A stretch of DNA of 64,000 nucleotides from Prochlorococcus sp. AG-347-J21 (GCA_003281455.1 QCBX01000006.1:37027-101026), one strand, 5' to 3'. Shown: positions 36,242 through 47,739, counted from the first letter of the stretch. The notes: generated by a model not told the origin, from the letters alone. Numbers and translations: made by a program.

Positions 36242-37138
36242 ATGACAGTTGCATGGTTATTCCCCGGACAGGGTTCGCAAAAAATTGGAATGGCAAAACA
36301 AATTGAAAATTTGCCCAACACAAAAGAGAGGTTCAGTTATGCATCTGAGATATTTGAAAGGGATTTATTTGAAATTTGTGAGTTAAATAATGAACCAATA
36401 AATCCTCTGAGTGATCTCAATAACACAATAAATACACAAATTTGCCTTTTTTTAGTTGAATCAATTTTATTAGATGCCCTAAAAGATAATGGGTTTAAAC
36501 CTACTTATGTTGCTGGCCATAGTCTTGGAGAAATTACTGCACTATATTGTGCGAATGTTTTTTCATTTGAAGATTGTGTATCCCTGATAAAAGAAAGATC
36601 TCAATTAATGGTTAATACTGGGAAAGGATCTATGGCAGCAGTAATTGGTTTTGATAGAAATCAACTGGAATTATTAGTAAAAAAAATTGATGATATCGTA
36701 ATTGCTAATGATAATAGCAATTCACAAGTTGTCTTATCAGGATCCAATGAAGCATTAGATATTTTATCGAGAGAAATTTCTTGTAAAAGATTCCTGAAAT
36801 TAAATGTTTCTGGGGCATTTCATTCACCATTTATGAATGAACCTTCATCAAAATTTTCTGAGTATTTAAAACAGATTAAATTTAACAAACCTTCTTTCCC
36901 AGTAATAAGTAATTATGAACCTTCACTTTGTAGTGATCCAAACGAGCTTAAAATTAGATTACAAAAGCAAATGTGTAACGGAGTGAGGTGGCGAGATACT
37001 ATGGATTTAATGGGAAAAGATAGTGATCTTCATATTGTTGAAATTGGTCCTTCTAATGTACTAAGCGGTTTAGGAAAAAGACATCTTAAAAATGTAAAAA
37101 TATCTCAAGTTTCATCTTCTGAACAAATATCTTATTAA
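36242..37138 (+). CDS. fabD: Malonyl-CoA:ACP transacylase
   Basis: 298 residues from ATG at 36242, preceded by a strong AAGGAG (36232-36237), which decides the start over an upstream in-frame codon at 36203. WLFPGQGSQKIGMAKQ opens the protein; the nucleophile serine is in AGHSLGEITAL and the histidine in SGAFHSPFMN. It transfers malonyl groups from CoA to ACP. It is third in the plsX-fabH-fabD-plsC series; plsC starts 5 bases after its stop. Confidence 0.96.
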   Translation: MTVAWLFPGQGSQKIGMAKQIENLPNTKERFSYASEIFERDLFEICELNNEPINPLSDLNNTINTQICLFLVESILLDALKDNGFKPTYVAGHSLGEITALYCANVFSFEDCVSLIKERSQLMVNTGKGSMAAVIGFDRNQLELLVKKIDDIVIANDNSNSQVVLSGSNEALDILSREISCKRFLKLNVSGAFHSPFMNEPSSKFSEYLKQIKFNKPSFPVISNYEPSLCSDPNELKIRLQKQMCNGVRWRDTMDLMGKDSDLHIVEIGPSNVLSGLGKRHLKNVKISQVSSSEQISY

Positions 37139-37143
37139 TTCTC

Positions 37144-37764
37144 ATGAAAAATGATATTTTTCAAAAATTAATCTATGAATTAGTTAGCAAGCTTTTTGTA
37201 TTTCCTATTTATAAATTTGTATTTAAAGGTCAATTAAAAGGTAGAGACAAGATTCCGCAAAAAGATTCCTTTATCATGGTTTCTAATCATGGTTCTTTAC
37301 TTGACCCTCCTTTGCTGGGTCATGCCCTTGGAAGAAACATATCTTTTATGGCCAAGGCAGAGCTTTTTAAAATTCCTTGTCTTGGTTTTATTATCCGGGC
37401 TTGTGGTGCATATCCTGTAAAAAGAGGAATTGTTGATAAAAATACTATTAAAACAGCATGCGAAAAATTATCAAATAATAATTGTATTGGAATTTTTATT
37501 GATGGTACTCGTCAAAAAAATGGTCGAGTTAATAAGCCAAAACAAGGCGCAGCATTATTAGCTTTTAAAAATCAAAAATTATTATTGCCCGTTGCAATAG
37601 TTAATTCACATAGACTTATTAGATTTAAATTTTGTATTCCTTATTTTTCAAAAATAATTATTAAAGTCGGAAAACCTATTCAACCTCCAAAAAGCTCATC
37701 AAGAGATGATCTAAATTCTGTAACTATTCACCTTCAAGAAAATATCAATAATTTGATTGGATGA
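37144..37764 (+). CDS. plsC: 1-acyl-sn-glycerol-3-phosphate acyltransferase
   Basis: 206 residues. The HX4D motif is in VSNHGSLLDPPLLG, the glycerol-phosphate motif in FIDGTRQKNGRV (the usual FPEGTR appears as FIDGTR), and GAYPVKRG lies between. A membrane-associating hydrophobic stretch is at the N-terminus. PlsC adds the second acyl chain to make phosphatidic acid, downstream of PlsX. The D in FIDGTR (for E) is a mild deviation. Convergent with tsaB. Confidence 0.9.
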   Translation: MKNDIFQKLIYELVSKLFVFPIYKFVFKGQLKGRDKIPQKDSFIMVSNHGSLLDPPLLGHALGRNISFMAKAELFKIPCLGFIIRACGAYPVKRGIVDKNTIKTACEKLSNNNCIGIFIDGTRQKNGRVNKPKQGAALLAFKNQKLLLPVAIVNSHRLIRFKFCIPYFSKIIIKVGKPIQPPKSSSRDDLNSVTIHLQENINNLIG

Positions 37765-37768
37765 AAAT

Positions 37769-38422
37769 TTAGTTTATTGGGGAAATTGGGTAAAGAGGTA
37801 AAACTTTCTGCCAAGAATTTGCATTTTTATTTAAAATATTTTTATTTGATAAATCTAATAGTTCTCTTAAATCGTCTTTATCCTCATAATTAGCCTCAAA
37901 AAAAATCTCTTTACTCTCAAATTCTTTAATCACTTTTGGTGAAACGGTTTCTCGAACTACTATATTTGTATTTTTTTGTTCGTTATTATAAATTTCATAC
38001 TTACCTGCAATGAATCCCTTTCGTTTTAATTTTTTGTAAATCCAGAATGATTGTTTGTTTACAAAGATATTATTTTTTGATGCAATTCTTTTTGCCATTA
38101 TTTCAAATGAACTGAAACTGTCTAAAGGACAATTAAGTTGTTGTGAGATAGTTCTTGCTAAAACTACAATAAGTCTCGAAGCATTAAAATTTGCTGGCCC
38201 TATGCTGACAGATATCTTGTTAACTTTTTGTAAATTTTCTTTGGAAATAAATTTGTTAAAATCATTAATTAAGTTATTACATAAGTCATTATCAAAATTC
38301 TTTATAAATAATTCATCAGAATCACGTTTATTGTTTTTCCTATGTCCAAAGCCAAAAGAATTATCTGTGCTATGAATCACTAATGAATGGTGATTTTGTT
38401 TGAGTTTGTGATTATTTATCAT
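37769..38422 (-). CDS. tsaB: tRNA threonylcarbamoyladenosine protein TsaB (divergent)
   Basis: 217 residues. HHSLVIHSTDNSFGFGH is the divergent ASKHA-fold start, and VSIGPANFNASRLIVVLART corresponds to the GPGSFTGLR motif of TsaB; LDSFSSFEIMA follows. TsaB is the non-catalytic partner of TsaD in t6A37 modification of tRNA. The short length without a zinc or kinase site separates it from TsaD. The assignment is by motif pattern in a weakly conserved family. ATG start, 9 bases downstream of ycf34. Confidence 0.78.
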   Translation of the reverse strand: MINNHKLKQNHHSLVIHSTDNSFGFGHRKNNKRDSDELFIKNFDNDLCNNLINDFNKFISKENLQKVNKISVSIGPANFNASRLIVVLARTISQQLNCPLDSFSSFEIMAKRIASKNNIFVNKQSFWIYKKLKRKGFIAGKYEIYNNEQKNTNIVVRETVSPKVIKEFESKEIFFEANYEDKDDLRELLDLSNKNILNKNANSWQKVLPLYPISPIN

Positions 38423-38431
38423 CTATTATCT

Positions 38432-38683
38432 TTAAACAGGCAATTCCATACCTGGATTATATTTAGACCATTTACCAAATTCTTCAGCAAAACTCTCACA
38501 AGATTGAACATCCCAATCGGTTTTGTAATTACCATTATTATCTCTAACTATACTGACATGAATGAATGGGTTTTTTGCTTTAAAATTAGGGACATCACAA
38601 ATATTATCAACACCATGATTATTCTCTACATCATGATATGTGATACATCTATCAACCCATTTACAGTTGATACATATGCACAT
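38432..38683 (-). CDS. ycf34: Ycf34 family protein
   Basis: 83 residues. MCICINCKWVDRCITYHDVE gives the cysteine pattern C2-x-C4-x2-C7-x5-C13, followed by QSCESFAEEFGKW and the tail NPGMELPV. This is the Ycf34 family of plastids and cyanobacteria, reported to bind an Fe-S cluster; the visible cysteines fit that. It has been linked to photosynthetic performance in Synechocystis. The gene is 14 bases from the divergent nucleotidyltransferase. Confidence 0.92.
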   Translation of the reverse strand: MCICINCKWVDRCITYHDVENNHGVDNICDVPNFKAKNPFIHVSIVRDNNGNYKTDWDVQSCESFAEEFGKWSKYNPGMELPV

Positions 38684-38697
38684 GATTAATAATTAAA

Positions 38698-39915
38698 ATG
38701 AAAAATTACATTCCCACCGATCATACACTAATAATTGAAGAAATAGAAAAAAGTATAAAAATTCATAATTGGAATTCTATATTACCTTTTTTACCTAAAG
38801 GATCATATTTAGTTGGTGGTTACATAAGGGATATTATTTTAGGAAGAGTAACTAAAGACATAGATGTTGATATCGTTGTACCTTTTAATGCAATTGAAAT
38901 TGGAAAAAAAATTTCAAATAATATTGAATCTAAATTAATAATCTTAGATCAAAAAAGAGAAGTGGTCAGAATTATTTTTAACGATATTTATATTGATATT
39001 GCTAATCAAGTTTCATCAACCATCGAAGGAGATTTGAGTGCTAGAGACTTTTCGATTAATGCAATTTCTTTTTTATTTGATAAGAAGTGTTTATTTGATC
39101 CATTAAATGGCCTAAAAGATCTAGAGATTTCTTTGCTCAGAACACATTCAGAGTTGAATTTACTGAATGATCCTTTACGAATTTTAAGATGTTTCCGATT
39201 TATTTCGGAATTGAATTTTGAAATTGATCTAAATTTAATTACTTTTATAAAAAAAAATAAAGAGAAAATTTATCTTGTTGCTAAAGAGAGAATTAATTAT
39301 GAAATAAAGAAAATAGTCAACGGGGAAAATGCACTTTCCGCTGTAATCTTGGTCAAAAAATTAAATATATTTGGCTCTGATCTGTTATATGGAGATTCTT
39401 TTTTTTTAGATTTAAACAGAATTAATTATGCAGAACTTAATCAGGAAGAAAAAAAGAAATTTTTACCATTATTTTTTATTACCCAAATTTTAGATGTTGT
39501 ATCTCTAGAGAAACTTAAATTTAGTAAAGATGAAATTGCAAAAACTAAATTATTACGAAAATGGCATTTTATTTTGAAGAATAACAATATAGCTTATTTA
39601 AGCGAATTAGATAGATTTAAATTACATCAAGAATTGGAAATGTTTCTTCCATCTTTTATTTTTTATTTACCTCAGAATTTACACTTGGATTGGCTAAACA
39701 GATGGCGGGACAAGGAAGATAAATTATTTCATCCATCAAATTTACTTAATGGTGATGAAATTAAAAAATATTTGAAAATAGATGATGGCCCTATGTTAGG
39801 AGAGCTTTTACAGTATCTCTCAAAGGAGCTTGCATATAAAAGATTGAATAATTTTGATGAAGCTATTTATAAAGCAATGCAATGGATTGAACAAAATGCG
39901 CCAAAATGTGATTAA
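38698..39915 (+). CDS. CCA tRNA nucleotidyltransferase / poly(A) polymerase family
   Basis: 405 residues. The head domain has YLVGGYIRDIILGR and the metal-binding DIDVD (in KDIDVDIVV), then DFSINAISF (motif for the R-N-D-R base-recognition region lies in DPLRILRCFRF). The C-terminal half is the variable helical tail. Class II nucleotidyltransferases add CCA or A residues; the window's tRNA lacks an encoded CCA, so CCA addition is needed, but I cannot tell a full CCA enzyme from an A-adding one by eye. Confidence 0.85.
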   Translation: MKNYIPTDHTLIIEEIEKSIKIHNWNSILPFLPKGSYLVGGYIRDIILGRVTKDIDVDIVVPFNAIEIGKKISNNIESKLIILDQKREVVRIIFNDIYIDIANQVSSTIEGDLSARDFSINAISFLFDKKCLFDPLNGLKDLEISLLRTHSELNLLNDPLRILRCFRFISELNFEIDLNLITFIKKNKEKIYLVAKERINYEIKKIVNGENALSAVILVKKLNIFGSDLLYGDSFFLDLNRINYAELNQEEKKKFLPLFFITQILDVVSLEKLKFSKDEIAKTKLLRKWHFILKNNNIAYLSELDRFKLHQELEMFLPSFIFYLPQNLHLDWLNRWRDKEDKLFHPSNLLNGDEIKKYLKIDDGPMLGELLQYLSKELAYKRLNNFDEAIYKAMQWIEQNAPKCD

Positions 39916-39973
39916 ATACACATAGCTTAGTTTTGTTTAGAAGTTCAGACTTCAAAATCATTTTTTAAAATTT

Positions 39974-40393
39974 ATGAGTATTCGTATTTACGTTGGCAAC
40001 TTACCACAAGGATTTAATTCAAAAGAATTTGATACGCTTTTAAAATCAGTCTCCGATTCTATTAGATTCAAAGCAGTGTTAGATAAGGAAACTAAGGAAT
40101 GTAGAGGGTTTGGTTTCGCGACAGCAAACAATGAAGATAATGCTAATTTATTAATTGAGAAATTAAATGGTTTTGAATTTAATGGTTCTAAATTAAGAGT
40201 AGAGTTATCAGAAAAGAAAGATTCTTCTTCAAATAAAAGAAATAATGGAAACTTTAATAAAAATAAAAAGAGGAAGAATTTTAAGAAGATTGTTCATAGT
40301 GACGCTCCTAACCTTGAAGCACCTGATCCAAGATGGGCTGGAGAATTATCTAAATTAAAAGATTTGTTGGCTAATCAAAAGACCCCTGCTTAA
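39974..40393 (+). CDS. RRM-domain RNA-binding protein
   Basis: 139 residues. One RNA-recognition motif: RNP2 RIYVGNLPQGF at residues 4-14 and RNP1 CRGFGFATA near 43-51. After it comes a basic, asparagine/lysine-rich linker (KRNNGNFNKNKKRKNFKK) and a conserved tail DAPNLEAPDPRWAGELSKLK. Cyanobacterial Rbp proteins of this type bind RNA and some are cold-induced; others localise photosynthesis mRNAs to thylakoids. ATG start. Its stop touches the crtB end. Confidence 0.9.
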   Translation: MSIRIYVGNLPQGFNSKEFDTLLKSVSDSIRFKAVLDKETKECRGFGFATANNEDNANLLIEKLNGFEFNGSKLRVELSEKKDSSSNKRNNGNFNKNKKRKNFKKIVHSDAPNLEAPDPRWAGELSKLKDLLANQKTPA

Positions 40394-41302
40394 TTATTTA
40401 ATTCGAGAAATTAAAAAAGATATAGGAATCTCAAAAGCTTTTACTGAATTTTTTACAAAAGCTCTGTTATTAAAAACATCATAATCTAACCTCTCAATAG
40501 AGTTTAATATTCCTCTGTAGAGACGCAAGGATGTCCACACAGGCCACCTTGCATCAGAGGATAACCATTTTATCCCATCTTCAGACTTTTGGAACCAATC
40601 CCGAGCTCTTGTTAATTGAAAATTCATAAGTGCCTTCCACTGATTATTTATTTCGCCTTTCAACAGTTCTTCTTCAGAATAATTAAATTTTTCAATATCT
40701 TCTTGTGGAAGATAAATTCTACCTCTTTGTCTATCTTCTCCGACATCCCTCAATATATTGGTTAATTGATTTGCTATACCTAAAGCAATGGCTGATTCTG
40801 ATGGGTCAGGCTTAGAACTCCATGGAGCTGAAGTATAAGCGCTGTCAATTCCCATTACATTCTGAGTCATTAAACCAACCGTTCCAGCAACTCTATAACA
40901 ATAGAGTTTTAATTCATCAAAATCTTTGTATCTAAATTTATTTAGATCCATCCTTTGACCATCTATCATGTCCAAGTAGGGTTGAATACCTTGAGGATAT
41001 TTTTCGATTGTATCTAATAAAACTGCATCTAATTCATTTTTTATATTTCCTTTAAAAACACTTTTTGTATTTTCTTCCCATGCATTTAAATTTTCTGCAA
41101 GTTCATCTTGCGATTTAGTTGAAGCTTCTAAACTATCCATTATTTCATCTGTTCTTCTACACCAAACATAAATAGCCCAGATAGCTTTTCTTTTTTCTAA
41201 AGGCAGCAGAAGCGTTCCCAAGTAAAAGGTTTTAGCCCATTTTTGGGTTTCTTTTCGGCATATCTCATATGCTTGATCTAGTTGAGAAATTGAATTTTTC
41301 AA
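40394..41302 (-). CDS. crtB: Phytoene synthase
   Basis: 302 residues, TTG start. It condenses two geranylgeranyl diphosphates to 15-cis-phytoene. The two aspartate-rich motifs are RRTDEIMDS near 50-58 and NILRDVGEDRQRGRIYLPQE near 182-201. FYLGTLLLP near the start and YCYRVAGTVGLM are also typical. It follows crtP (44-base gap), the classic crtP-crtB operon of cyanobacteria. Confidence 0.96.
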   Translation of the reverse strand: MKNSISQLDQAYEICRKETQKWAKTFYLGTLLLPLEKRKAIWAIYVWCRRTDEIMDSLEASTKSQDELAENLNAWEENTKSVFKGNIKNELDAVLLDTIEKYPQGIQPYLDMIDGQRMDLNKFRYKDFDELKLYCYRVAGTVGLMTQNVMGIDSAYTSAPWSSKPDPSESAIALGIANQLTNILRDVGEDRQRGRIYLPQEDIEKFNYSEEELLKGEINNQWKALMNFQLTRARDWFQKSEDGIKWLSSDARWPVWTSLRLYRGILNSIERLDYDVFNNRAFVKNSVKAFEIPISFLISRIK

Positions 41303-41345
41303 AAAGTTTTAGATGAATTTTTAAATCACTGGAATGTACATCTCA

Positions 41346-42785
<1,440 letters not shown>

Positions 42786-42833
42786 TTAAAGTTAGAACAT
42801 AATAGTTTTTTTCGTTGATTATTTCGTAAAATT

Positions 42834-43181
42834 ATGGAAAAAATGCTTTTAAAATCGACTACTAGGCATGTAAGAATTTTTACTGCCGAAGTGGTAGATG
42901 AAGAATTAAAGTTTCATCCAAATAAATTAACTCTTGATTTGGATCCCGATAACGAATTTATTTGGAACGAAGATTCTCTAAACAAAATAAATGAAAAATT
43001 CAATGAATTAATAAAAGAGAGAGCTGGAAAGGATTTAGATGATTATGAACTTCGAAAAATAGGATCAGAAATCGAAGGTTTAATTAAATTTTTGCTTCAA
43101 AATGGTCAGCTTAGTTATAACCCTGATTGTAGAGTAATGAATTATTCAATGGGTTTACCAAAGACAAATGAAGTGCTGTGA
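42834..43181 (+). CDS. ndhM: NDH-1 subunit M
   Basis: 115 residues (an ATG three codons in would shorten it to 112). [19 protein letters not shown] near the start, then [20 protein letters not shown] and [19 protein letters not shown] near the end are the NdhM signature. It is a cyanobacterial/plastid-specific subunit of the stromal arm. Its stop overlaps the next gene's GTG start by 4 bases (GTGA). Confidence 0.95.
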   Translation: MEKMLLKSTTRHVRIFTAEVVDEELKFHPNKLTLDLDPDNEFIWNEDSLNKINEKFNELIKERAGKDLDDYELRKIGSEIEGLIKFLLQNGQLSYNPDCRVMNYSMGLPKTNEVL

Positions 43182-43801
43182 ATAGATCATCCTCAAATAA
43201 AAGGCCAAGAAGAGGCTCAAATAGACGTTATTATCCTCCAAATCCAAGGGACATGGATCCGTATGGTCAAAGAAGTAATAGATTGCCTGCTTCTTCCGAA
43301 CAAAAGATCAACTTTAGTACAGGAACCATTGCCGTACTTGCTGGAGTATTAATTTTAGGAGTTGGTATCGGGAGCGCTATTACCAGTACAACCGATGGCG
43401 GGCAGGGAAATATAGCGAGTCAACAACAATTAGATATGGCTGTTCCAGATCCTGAATTTTGCAGACAATGGGGAGCTAGTGCTTTTGTAATTGATGTTGA
43501 AATGTATACGACTCTAAATCCATCTACTAGTTTTGTAACGCAACCAGCTCTTCAGCCAGGGTGTGTTATTAGAAGAGAGAATTGGACAGTGTTACAAAAA
43601 CAGGGCGCCATTAGTAATGAAGATGTAAGAGAATGTAAGCAAAGAATGAATACTTTTGCTTATATTGGTTCTATAAGAGATAAGCCAATAGTTAAGTGTG
43701 TTTACCAGACTGATGTAAATGAAAATAAATTTATAATAAAAGGCGATGGACAAGCCGAAGACGGCGGGGTAGGTATTAACAAAGAAGCAATTCAGTTTTG
43801 A
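43178..43801 (+). CDS. DUF3172 family membrane-anchored protein
   Basis: 207 residues, GTG start in a GTGA overlap with ndhM. A basic, proline-rich N-terminus ([19 protein letters not shown]) is followed by one membrane helix near 49-69 and a soluble domain with [30 protein letters not shown] and VKCVYQTD. I recognise the DUF3172 pattern of cyanobacteria. The four cysteines in the soluble part could form disulfides. Function unknown; coupling to ndhM may reflect function or merely compact layout. Confidence 0.8.
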   Translation: MNRSSSNKRPRRGSNRRYYPPNPRDMDPYGQRSNRLPASSEQKINFSTGTIAVLAGVLILGVGIGSAITSTTDGGQGNIASQQQLDMAVPDPEFCRQWGASAFVIDVEMYTTLNPSTSFVTQPALQPGCVIRRENWTVLQKQGAISNEDVRECKQRMNTFAYIGSIRDKPIVKCVYQTDVNENKFIIKGDGQAEDGGVGINKEAIQF

Positions 43802-43807
43802 TCGAAA

Positions 43808-44752
43808 TTATATTTGCCTCAAAGGGCTTTCTAAACTAGCAAATTGTGGAAGAATGTTTTTCTTAAATACTTCTGAAGCTCTTGATGTATATCTTGACGG
43901 ATTAGTAATTAATTTAAGTTCTCTTTTAACCTCTAAATCAGCAACGAATGCTTTGTGGATTGTTCCAGCAGATAATTCTCTTTCAATAGAAACAACAGGC
44001 AAAAAGGAAGCTCCTAAACCTGATTGAACTGCATTCTTGATTGCTTCAAGAGAGTTAAGTTCCATCTCAATTTTTAATCTTTGAATATCAAGCCCAGAAT
44101 CTTGGAGAAGTTTGTCAACAACTTTTCTTGTTGTAGATTGTGAGTCTAATGTTACAAAATTTAATTTGTATAAGTCTTCTTTTAGAAGCTCTTTTTTGGT
44201 CGAAAGTTGATGTTTAGATGGTAAAACTAACGCCAATTCATCAGTGGCATATGGAATTACTTGTAGCAAATTTTCCAAATCTCCAGGTAATTGTCCGCCA
44301 ATAATGGCCAAGTCAATTTGTCCATTGGCGACACTCCAACCAGTTCTTCTCGTACTATGAACTTGAAGTTGAACGGATACATCAGGGTATTTTTGTCTGA
44401 ATACTCCTATCATTCTCGGCATTAAATAAGTACCCGTTGTTTGGCTCGCTCCAATGACAAGAGTTCCACCTTTTAAGCTATTTAAATCTTCAATAGCTTT
44501 GCAAGCTTCGTCGCATTGATTCAAAATTCGTTCGCAATATTCAAGTAATAGTCTCCCTGCTTCAGTCAATAGAGCCTTCCTACCACCTCTGTCGAAAATT
44601 GTGATTTCAAGTTGTTTTTCTAAATTTTGTATTTGTAAACTCACGGCAGGTTGGGTTACATATAAGAGATCTGCAGCTTTTTTAAAACTTCCTTGAGCTG
44701 CTATAGCTTTTAATATTCTTAATTGGTCGAGTGTAAATGGTAATTCTGGCAT
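43808..44752 (-). CDS. rbcR: LysR-family regulator, RbcR/Ycf30 type
   Basis: 314 residues. Helix-turn-helix near 20-45 ([20 protein letters not shown]), then a LysR effector domain with [20 protein letters not shown] and [20 protein letters not shown]. This sequence is that of RbcR/Ycf30, relatives of CmpR and NdhR, which sense carbon metabolites and control RuBisCO or carbon-concentration genes. ATG start. The divergent Z-ISO gene is 83 bases away, which may place an operator between them. Confidence 0.88.
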   Translation of the reverse strand: MPELPFTLDQLRILKAIAAQGSFKKAADLLYVTQPAVSLQIQNLEKQLEITIFDRGGRKALLTEAGRLLLEYCERILNQCDEACKAIEDLNSLKGGTLVIGASQTTGTYLMPRMIGVFRQKYPDVSVQLQVHSTRRTGWSVANGQIDLAIIGGQLPGDLENLLQVIPYATDELALVLPSKHQLSTKKELLKEDLYKLNFVTLDSQSTTRKVVDKLLQDSGLDIQRLKIEMELNSLEAIKNAVQSGLGASFLPVVSIERELSAGTIHKAFVADLEVKRELKLITNPSRYTSRASEVFKKNILPQFASLESPLRQI

Positions 44753-44835
44753 CTATTATGCCTACAATTTCTTATAATTCTAATGCTTAAGAGCATTCTT
44801 GTTAAGAACAAAAATTATTTGAACAATTTAAATAT

Positions 44836-45564
44836 ATGGATACTCATAAAACTTCCCTCATCATCTTACTTTTGATTTTGATTTTTGCGGTAATTCATAG
44901 TGGGGGAGCTGCTTTGAGAATCAAAGCAGAATCTATTATGGGTCCGAGATTATGGCGGTTATGTTTTGTTTTTTTAAGTTTGCCATCTGCAATTATCTTG
45001 ATTAGTTATTTTTTGGTTCATAGATATGATGGAATCAGATTATGGAATTTACAGGGCAATAATTTTGTTTTTATGGTCGTTTGGTTCTTAACTGCAATAA
45101 GTTTTTTATTTTTATATCCCGCTACTTACAATTTGCTAGAAATTCCTTCGGTTTTAAAACCTAAAGTACGAATCTATGGAACTGGGATAATGCGAATCAC
45201 AAGACATCCACAAGCATTTGGTCAGATAATTTGGTGCTTTGCTCATACTTTATGGATTGGTACATCATTCACATTAGTAACCTCTATTGGTTTAGTTTTG
45301 CATCATCTTTTTGCAATCTGGCATGGAGATAAGAGGTTGGCAAATAGATTTGGAAAAGAATTTGAAAATTTTAAAAAAAATACTTCCATAATCCCTTTCA
45401 TGGCAATACTTGAGGGGAGGCAAGAATTTAAGATTAAAGAATTTTTTAGGTTATCTCAATTCGGCATATTAATTGCAATAGGTGTACTTTGGTGGTCTCA
45501 TCAATATATAAATATTGCTGTTAAAACATTTAATTCATCATTTTTGTCTGAATTTTTCAATTGA
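44836..45564 (+). CDS. 15-cis-zeta-carotene isomerase (Z-ISO, NnrU family)
   Basis: 242 residues with six or so membrane segments. NnrU-family proteins include plant Z-ISO; HSGGAALRIKAESIMGPRLW, INRYDG-like HRYDGIRLWNLQG, FLYPATYNLLEIPSVLKP, GIMRITRHPQAFGQIIWCFA, HHLFAIWHGDKRLA and IPFMAILEGRQEF all correspond to the plant enzyme as I know it. Z-ISO is a heme-dependent isomerase of 9,15,9'-tri-cis-zeta-carotene; the HHLF and RHPQ histidines are candidate heme ligands. With CrtB, CrtP and CrtQ here, it completes the route to poly-cis lycopene. ndhF follows after 33 bases. Confidence 0.88.
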   Translation: MDTHKTSLIILLLILIFAVIHSGGAALRIKAESIMGPRLWRLCFVFLSLPSAIILISYFLVHRYDGIRLWNLQGNNFVFMVVWFLTAISFLFLYPATYNLLEIPSVLKPKVRIYGTGIMRITRHPQAFGQIIWCFAHTLWIGTSFTLVTSIGLVLHHLFAIWHGDKRLANRFGKEFENFKKNTSIIPFMAILEGRQEFKIKEFFRLSQFGILIAIGVLWWSHQYINIAVKTFNSSFLSEFFN

Positions 45565-45597
45565 CAGTTTAAAATCAAAATAAAAGTTCTTTAAAAA

Positions 45598-47619
45598 ATG
45601 CCACAAGCTTCAGAAATTGCCTGGTTAATTCCCGTTTTTCCACTTATTGGAGCAGTGATTTCTGGCTTAGGACTAATAAGCATCAACAAGAAAATTAATA
45701 ATTCAAGAGAAATTGTTTCTGTAGGTCTGATTTCTTTCGTTGGAATTTCTGCGGTAATTAGTTATAAAGCTTTAATTGAACAAGTCAATGGTTATCAATC
45801 AGTAGAAAAATTATTTGTATGGGCCAATGCTGGAGATTTCACAATTCCAATGGGATTTGTCCTTGATCCTTTGGGGAGTGTAATGCTTGCGTTAGTAACT
45901 ACAATAACTTTGCTTGTAATGATTTACTCTCATGGTTACATGGCGCATGACAAAGGTTATGTCAGATTTTTTACATATTTAGCATTATTTAGTAGTTCAA
46001 TGATGGGATTAATAGTTAGTCCAAATCTATTAGAGATTTATGTTTTTTGGGAATTAGTTGGGATGTGTTCTTATTTATTGGTTGGGTTTTGGTACGACAG
46101 GGATGGCGCTGCACACGCTGCACAAAAAGCATTTGTTGTTAATAGAGTGGGAGACTTTGGGTTATTACTAGGAATTCTTGGCCTATTTTGGGCAACAAAT
46201 AGTTTTGATTTTAATGAAATAGCTACTGGAATTTCTCAATCAATATCTGACAATTCGATACCCATTTGGGCCGCTTTATTACTTTGTTTTTTAGTTTTTT
46301 TAGGGCCAATGGCTAAATCTGCTCAGTTTCCTCTTCATGTTTGGTTACCTGATGCGATGGAAGGTCCGACACCTATTTCTGCACTTATCCATGCTGCAAC
46401 AATGGTTGCCGCAGGCATATTTCTTGTAGCAAGACTTCAACCTTTGTATTCAATATTCCCCTCTATTCAGTTCATTATTGCTTTAGTTGGCACCATTACT
46501 TGTTTTTTAGGAGCCTCTATAGCTTTGACCCAAATGGATTTAAAAAAAGGTTTAGCTTATAGTACAGTTTCTCAGCTTGGGTATATGATGCTCGCAATGG
46601 GTTGTGGAGCACCAGTAGCAGGAATTTTTCATTTAGTGACTCATGCTTGCTTTAAAGCAATGCTATTTCTGGGATCTGGTTCAGTAATACATGCTATGGA
46701 AGAAGTAGTTGGCCATGAGCCTGTATTAGCTCAAGATATGAGATTGATGGGCGGTTTAAGAAAAAAAATGCCATATACATCAACAACATTTTTAATAGGT
46801 TGTGTAGCAATCAGTGGAATCCCTCCATTAGCGGGTTTTTGGAGTAAAGATGAGATACTCGGAAATGCCTTTATATCATTTCCAGCTTTTTGGTTCGTTG
46901 GACTTCTAACAGCTGGTATGACAGCTTTTTATATGTTTAGGCTTTATTTCTTGACATTTGAAGGAGATTTCAGAGGGGAGAATAAAGACTTGCAAAAAGA
47001 GCTTTTAATAGCCTCTAAAACAGACCTAGATGAAGGAAATATAGAAGAGCATGAGGAACATGGTTCTATTCATGAGTCACCCTGGTCAATGACATTTCCC
47101 TTGGTATTTCTTGCTGTACCGTCTTTAATTATTGGTTTTATGGGACTTCCATGGGATAGCAAAATTGCAAATTTACTAGATCCTGAAGAGGCAGAGACTG
47201 CTGCAAAAGCCTTCGAATTAAAAGAATTTTTGCCGTTAGCACTTGCGTCAGTACTTATTGCATCCGCTGGAATAATTATTGCTTATCAGGCATATTTTGC
47301 GAAAAAAATTAATTTATCAGTTTTATTTGCCGAGAAGTTTCCTAGCCTTGACCTATTTTTATCTAATAAATGGTATCTAGATGATATTAATGAAAAACTT
47401 TTTGTTAAGGGCAGTAGAAAACTTGCTAAAGAAGTTTTAGAGGTTGATTCTAAGGTTGTTGATGGCGTCGTAAATCTTACTGGACTTGTAACTTTAGGTA
47501 GCGGAGAAGGTTTAAAGTATTTTGAGACTGGTAGGGCTCAATTTTATGCGCTTATTGTTTTTGGAGGTGTAATTTTATTAGTTGCTATATTTGGTTTTCA
47601 ATCTCCTCAAGTATCTTAA
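45598..47619 (+). CDS. ndhF: NDH-1 subunit 5 (NdhF1)
   Basis: 673 residues, about sixteen membrane segments. Proton-pumping antiporter-like subunit. MAKSAQFPLHVWLPDAMEGP and TPISALIHAATMVAAGIFLV (with the lysine and histidine of the channel) are typical, along with FWELVGMCSYLLVGFWY. Length and the carboxyl region with KSNKWYLDDINEKLFVKG-like text identify the photosynthetic NdhF1 form rather than the CO2-uptake NdhF3/4. ndhD lies downstream after 120 bases on the same strand. Confidence 0.95.
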   Translation: MPQASEIAWLIPVFPLIGAVISGLGLISINKKINNSREIVSVGLISFVGISAVISYKALIEQVNGYQSVEKLFVWANAGDFTIPMGFVLDPLGSVMLALVTTITLLVMIYSHGYMAHDKGYVRFFTYLALFSSSMMGLIVSPNLLEIYVFWELVGMCSYLLVGFWYDRDGAAHAAQKAFVVNRVGDFGLLLGILGLFWATNSFDFNEIATGISQSISDNSIPIWAALLLCFLVFLGPMAKSAQFPLHVWLPDAMEGPTPISALIHAATMVAAGIFLVARLQPLYSIFPSIQFIIALVGTITCFLGASIALTQMDLKKGLAYSTVSQLGYMMLAMGCGAPVAGIFHLVTHACFKAMLFLGSGSVIHAMEEVVGHEPVLAQDMRLMGGLRKKMPYTSTTFLIGCVAISGIPPLAGFWSKDEILGNAFISFPAFWFVGLLTAGMTAFYMFRLYFLTFEGDFRGENKDLQKELLIASKTDLDEGNIEEHEEHGSIHESPWSMTFPLVFLAVPSLIIGFMGLPWDSKIANLLDPEEAETAAKAFELKEFLPLALASVLIASAGIIIAYQAYFAKKINLSVLFAEKFPSLDLFLSNKWYLDDINEKLFVKGSRKLAKEVLEVDSKVVDGVVNLTGLVTLGSGEGLKYFETGRAQFYALIVFGGVILLVAIFGFQSPQVS

Positions 47620-47739
47620 TTACAATTGTGTGTCTTCACTGTCCATTGGGTGAAAAAATACAGAAAATTTCTAGACTTTATTTAAGATAAATTTCTTATT
47701 AAATTGAGTACTTATTTTTACACACATTTTGCGACACAA

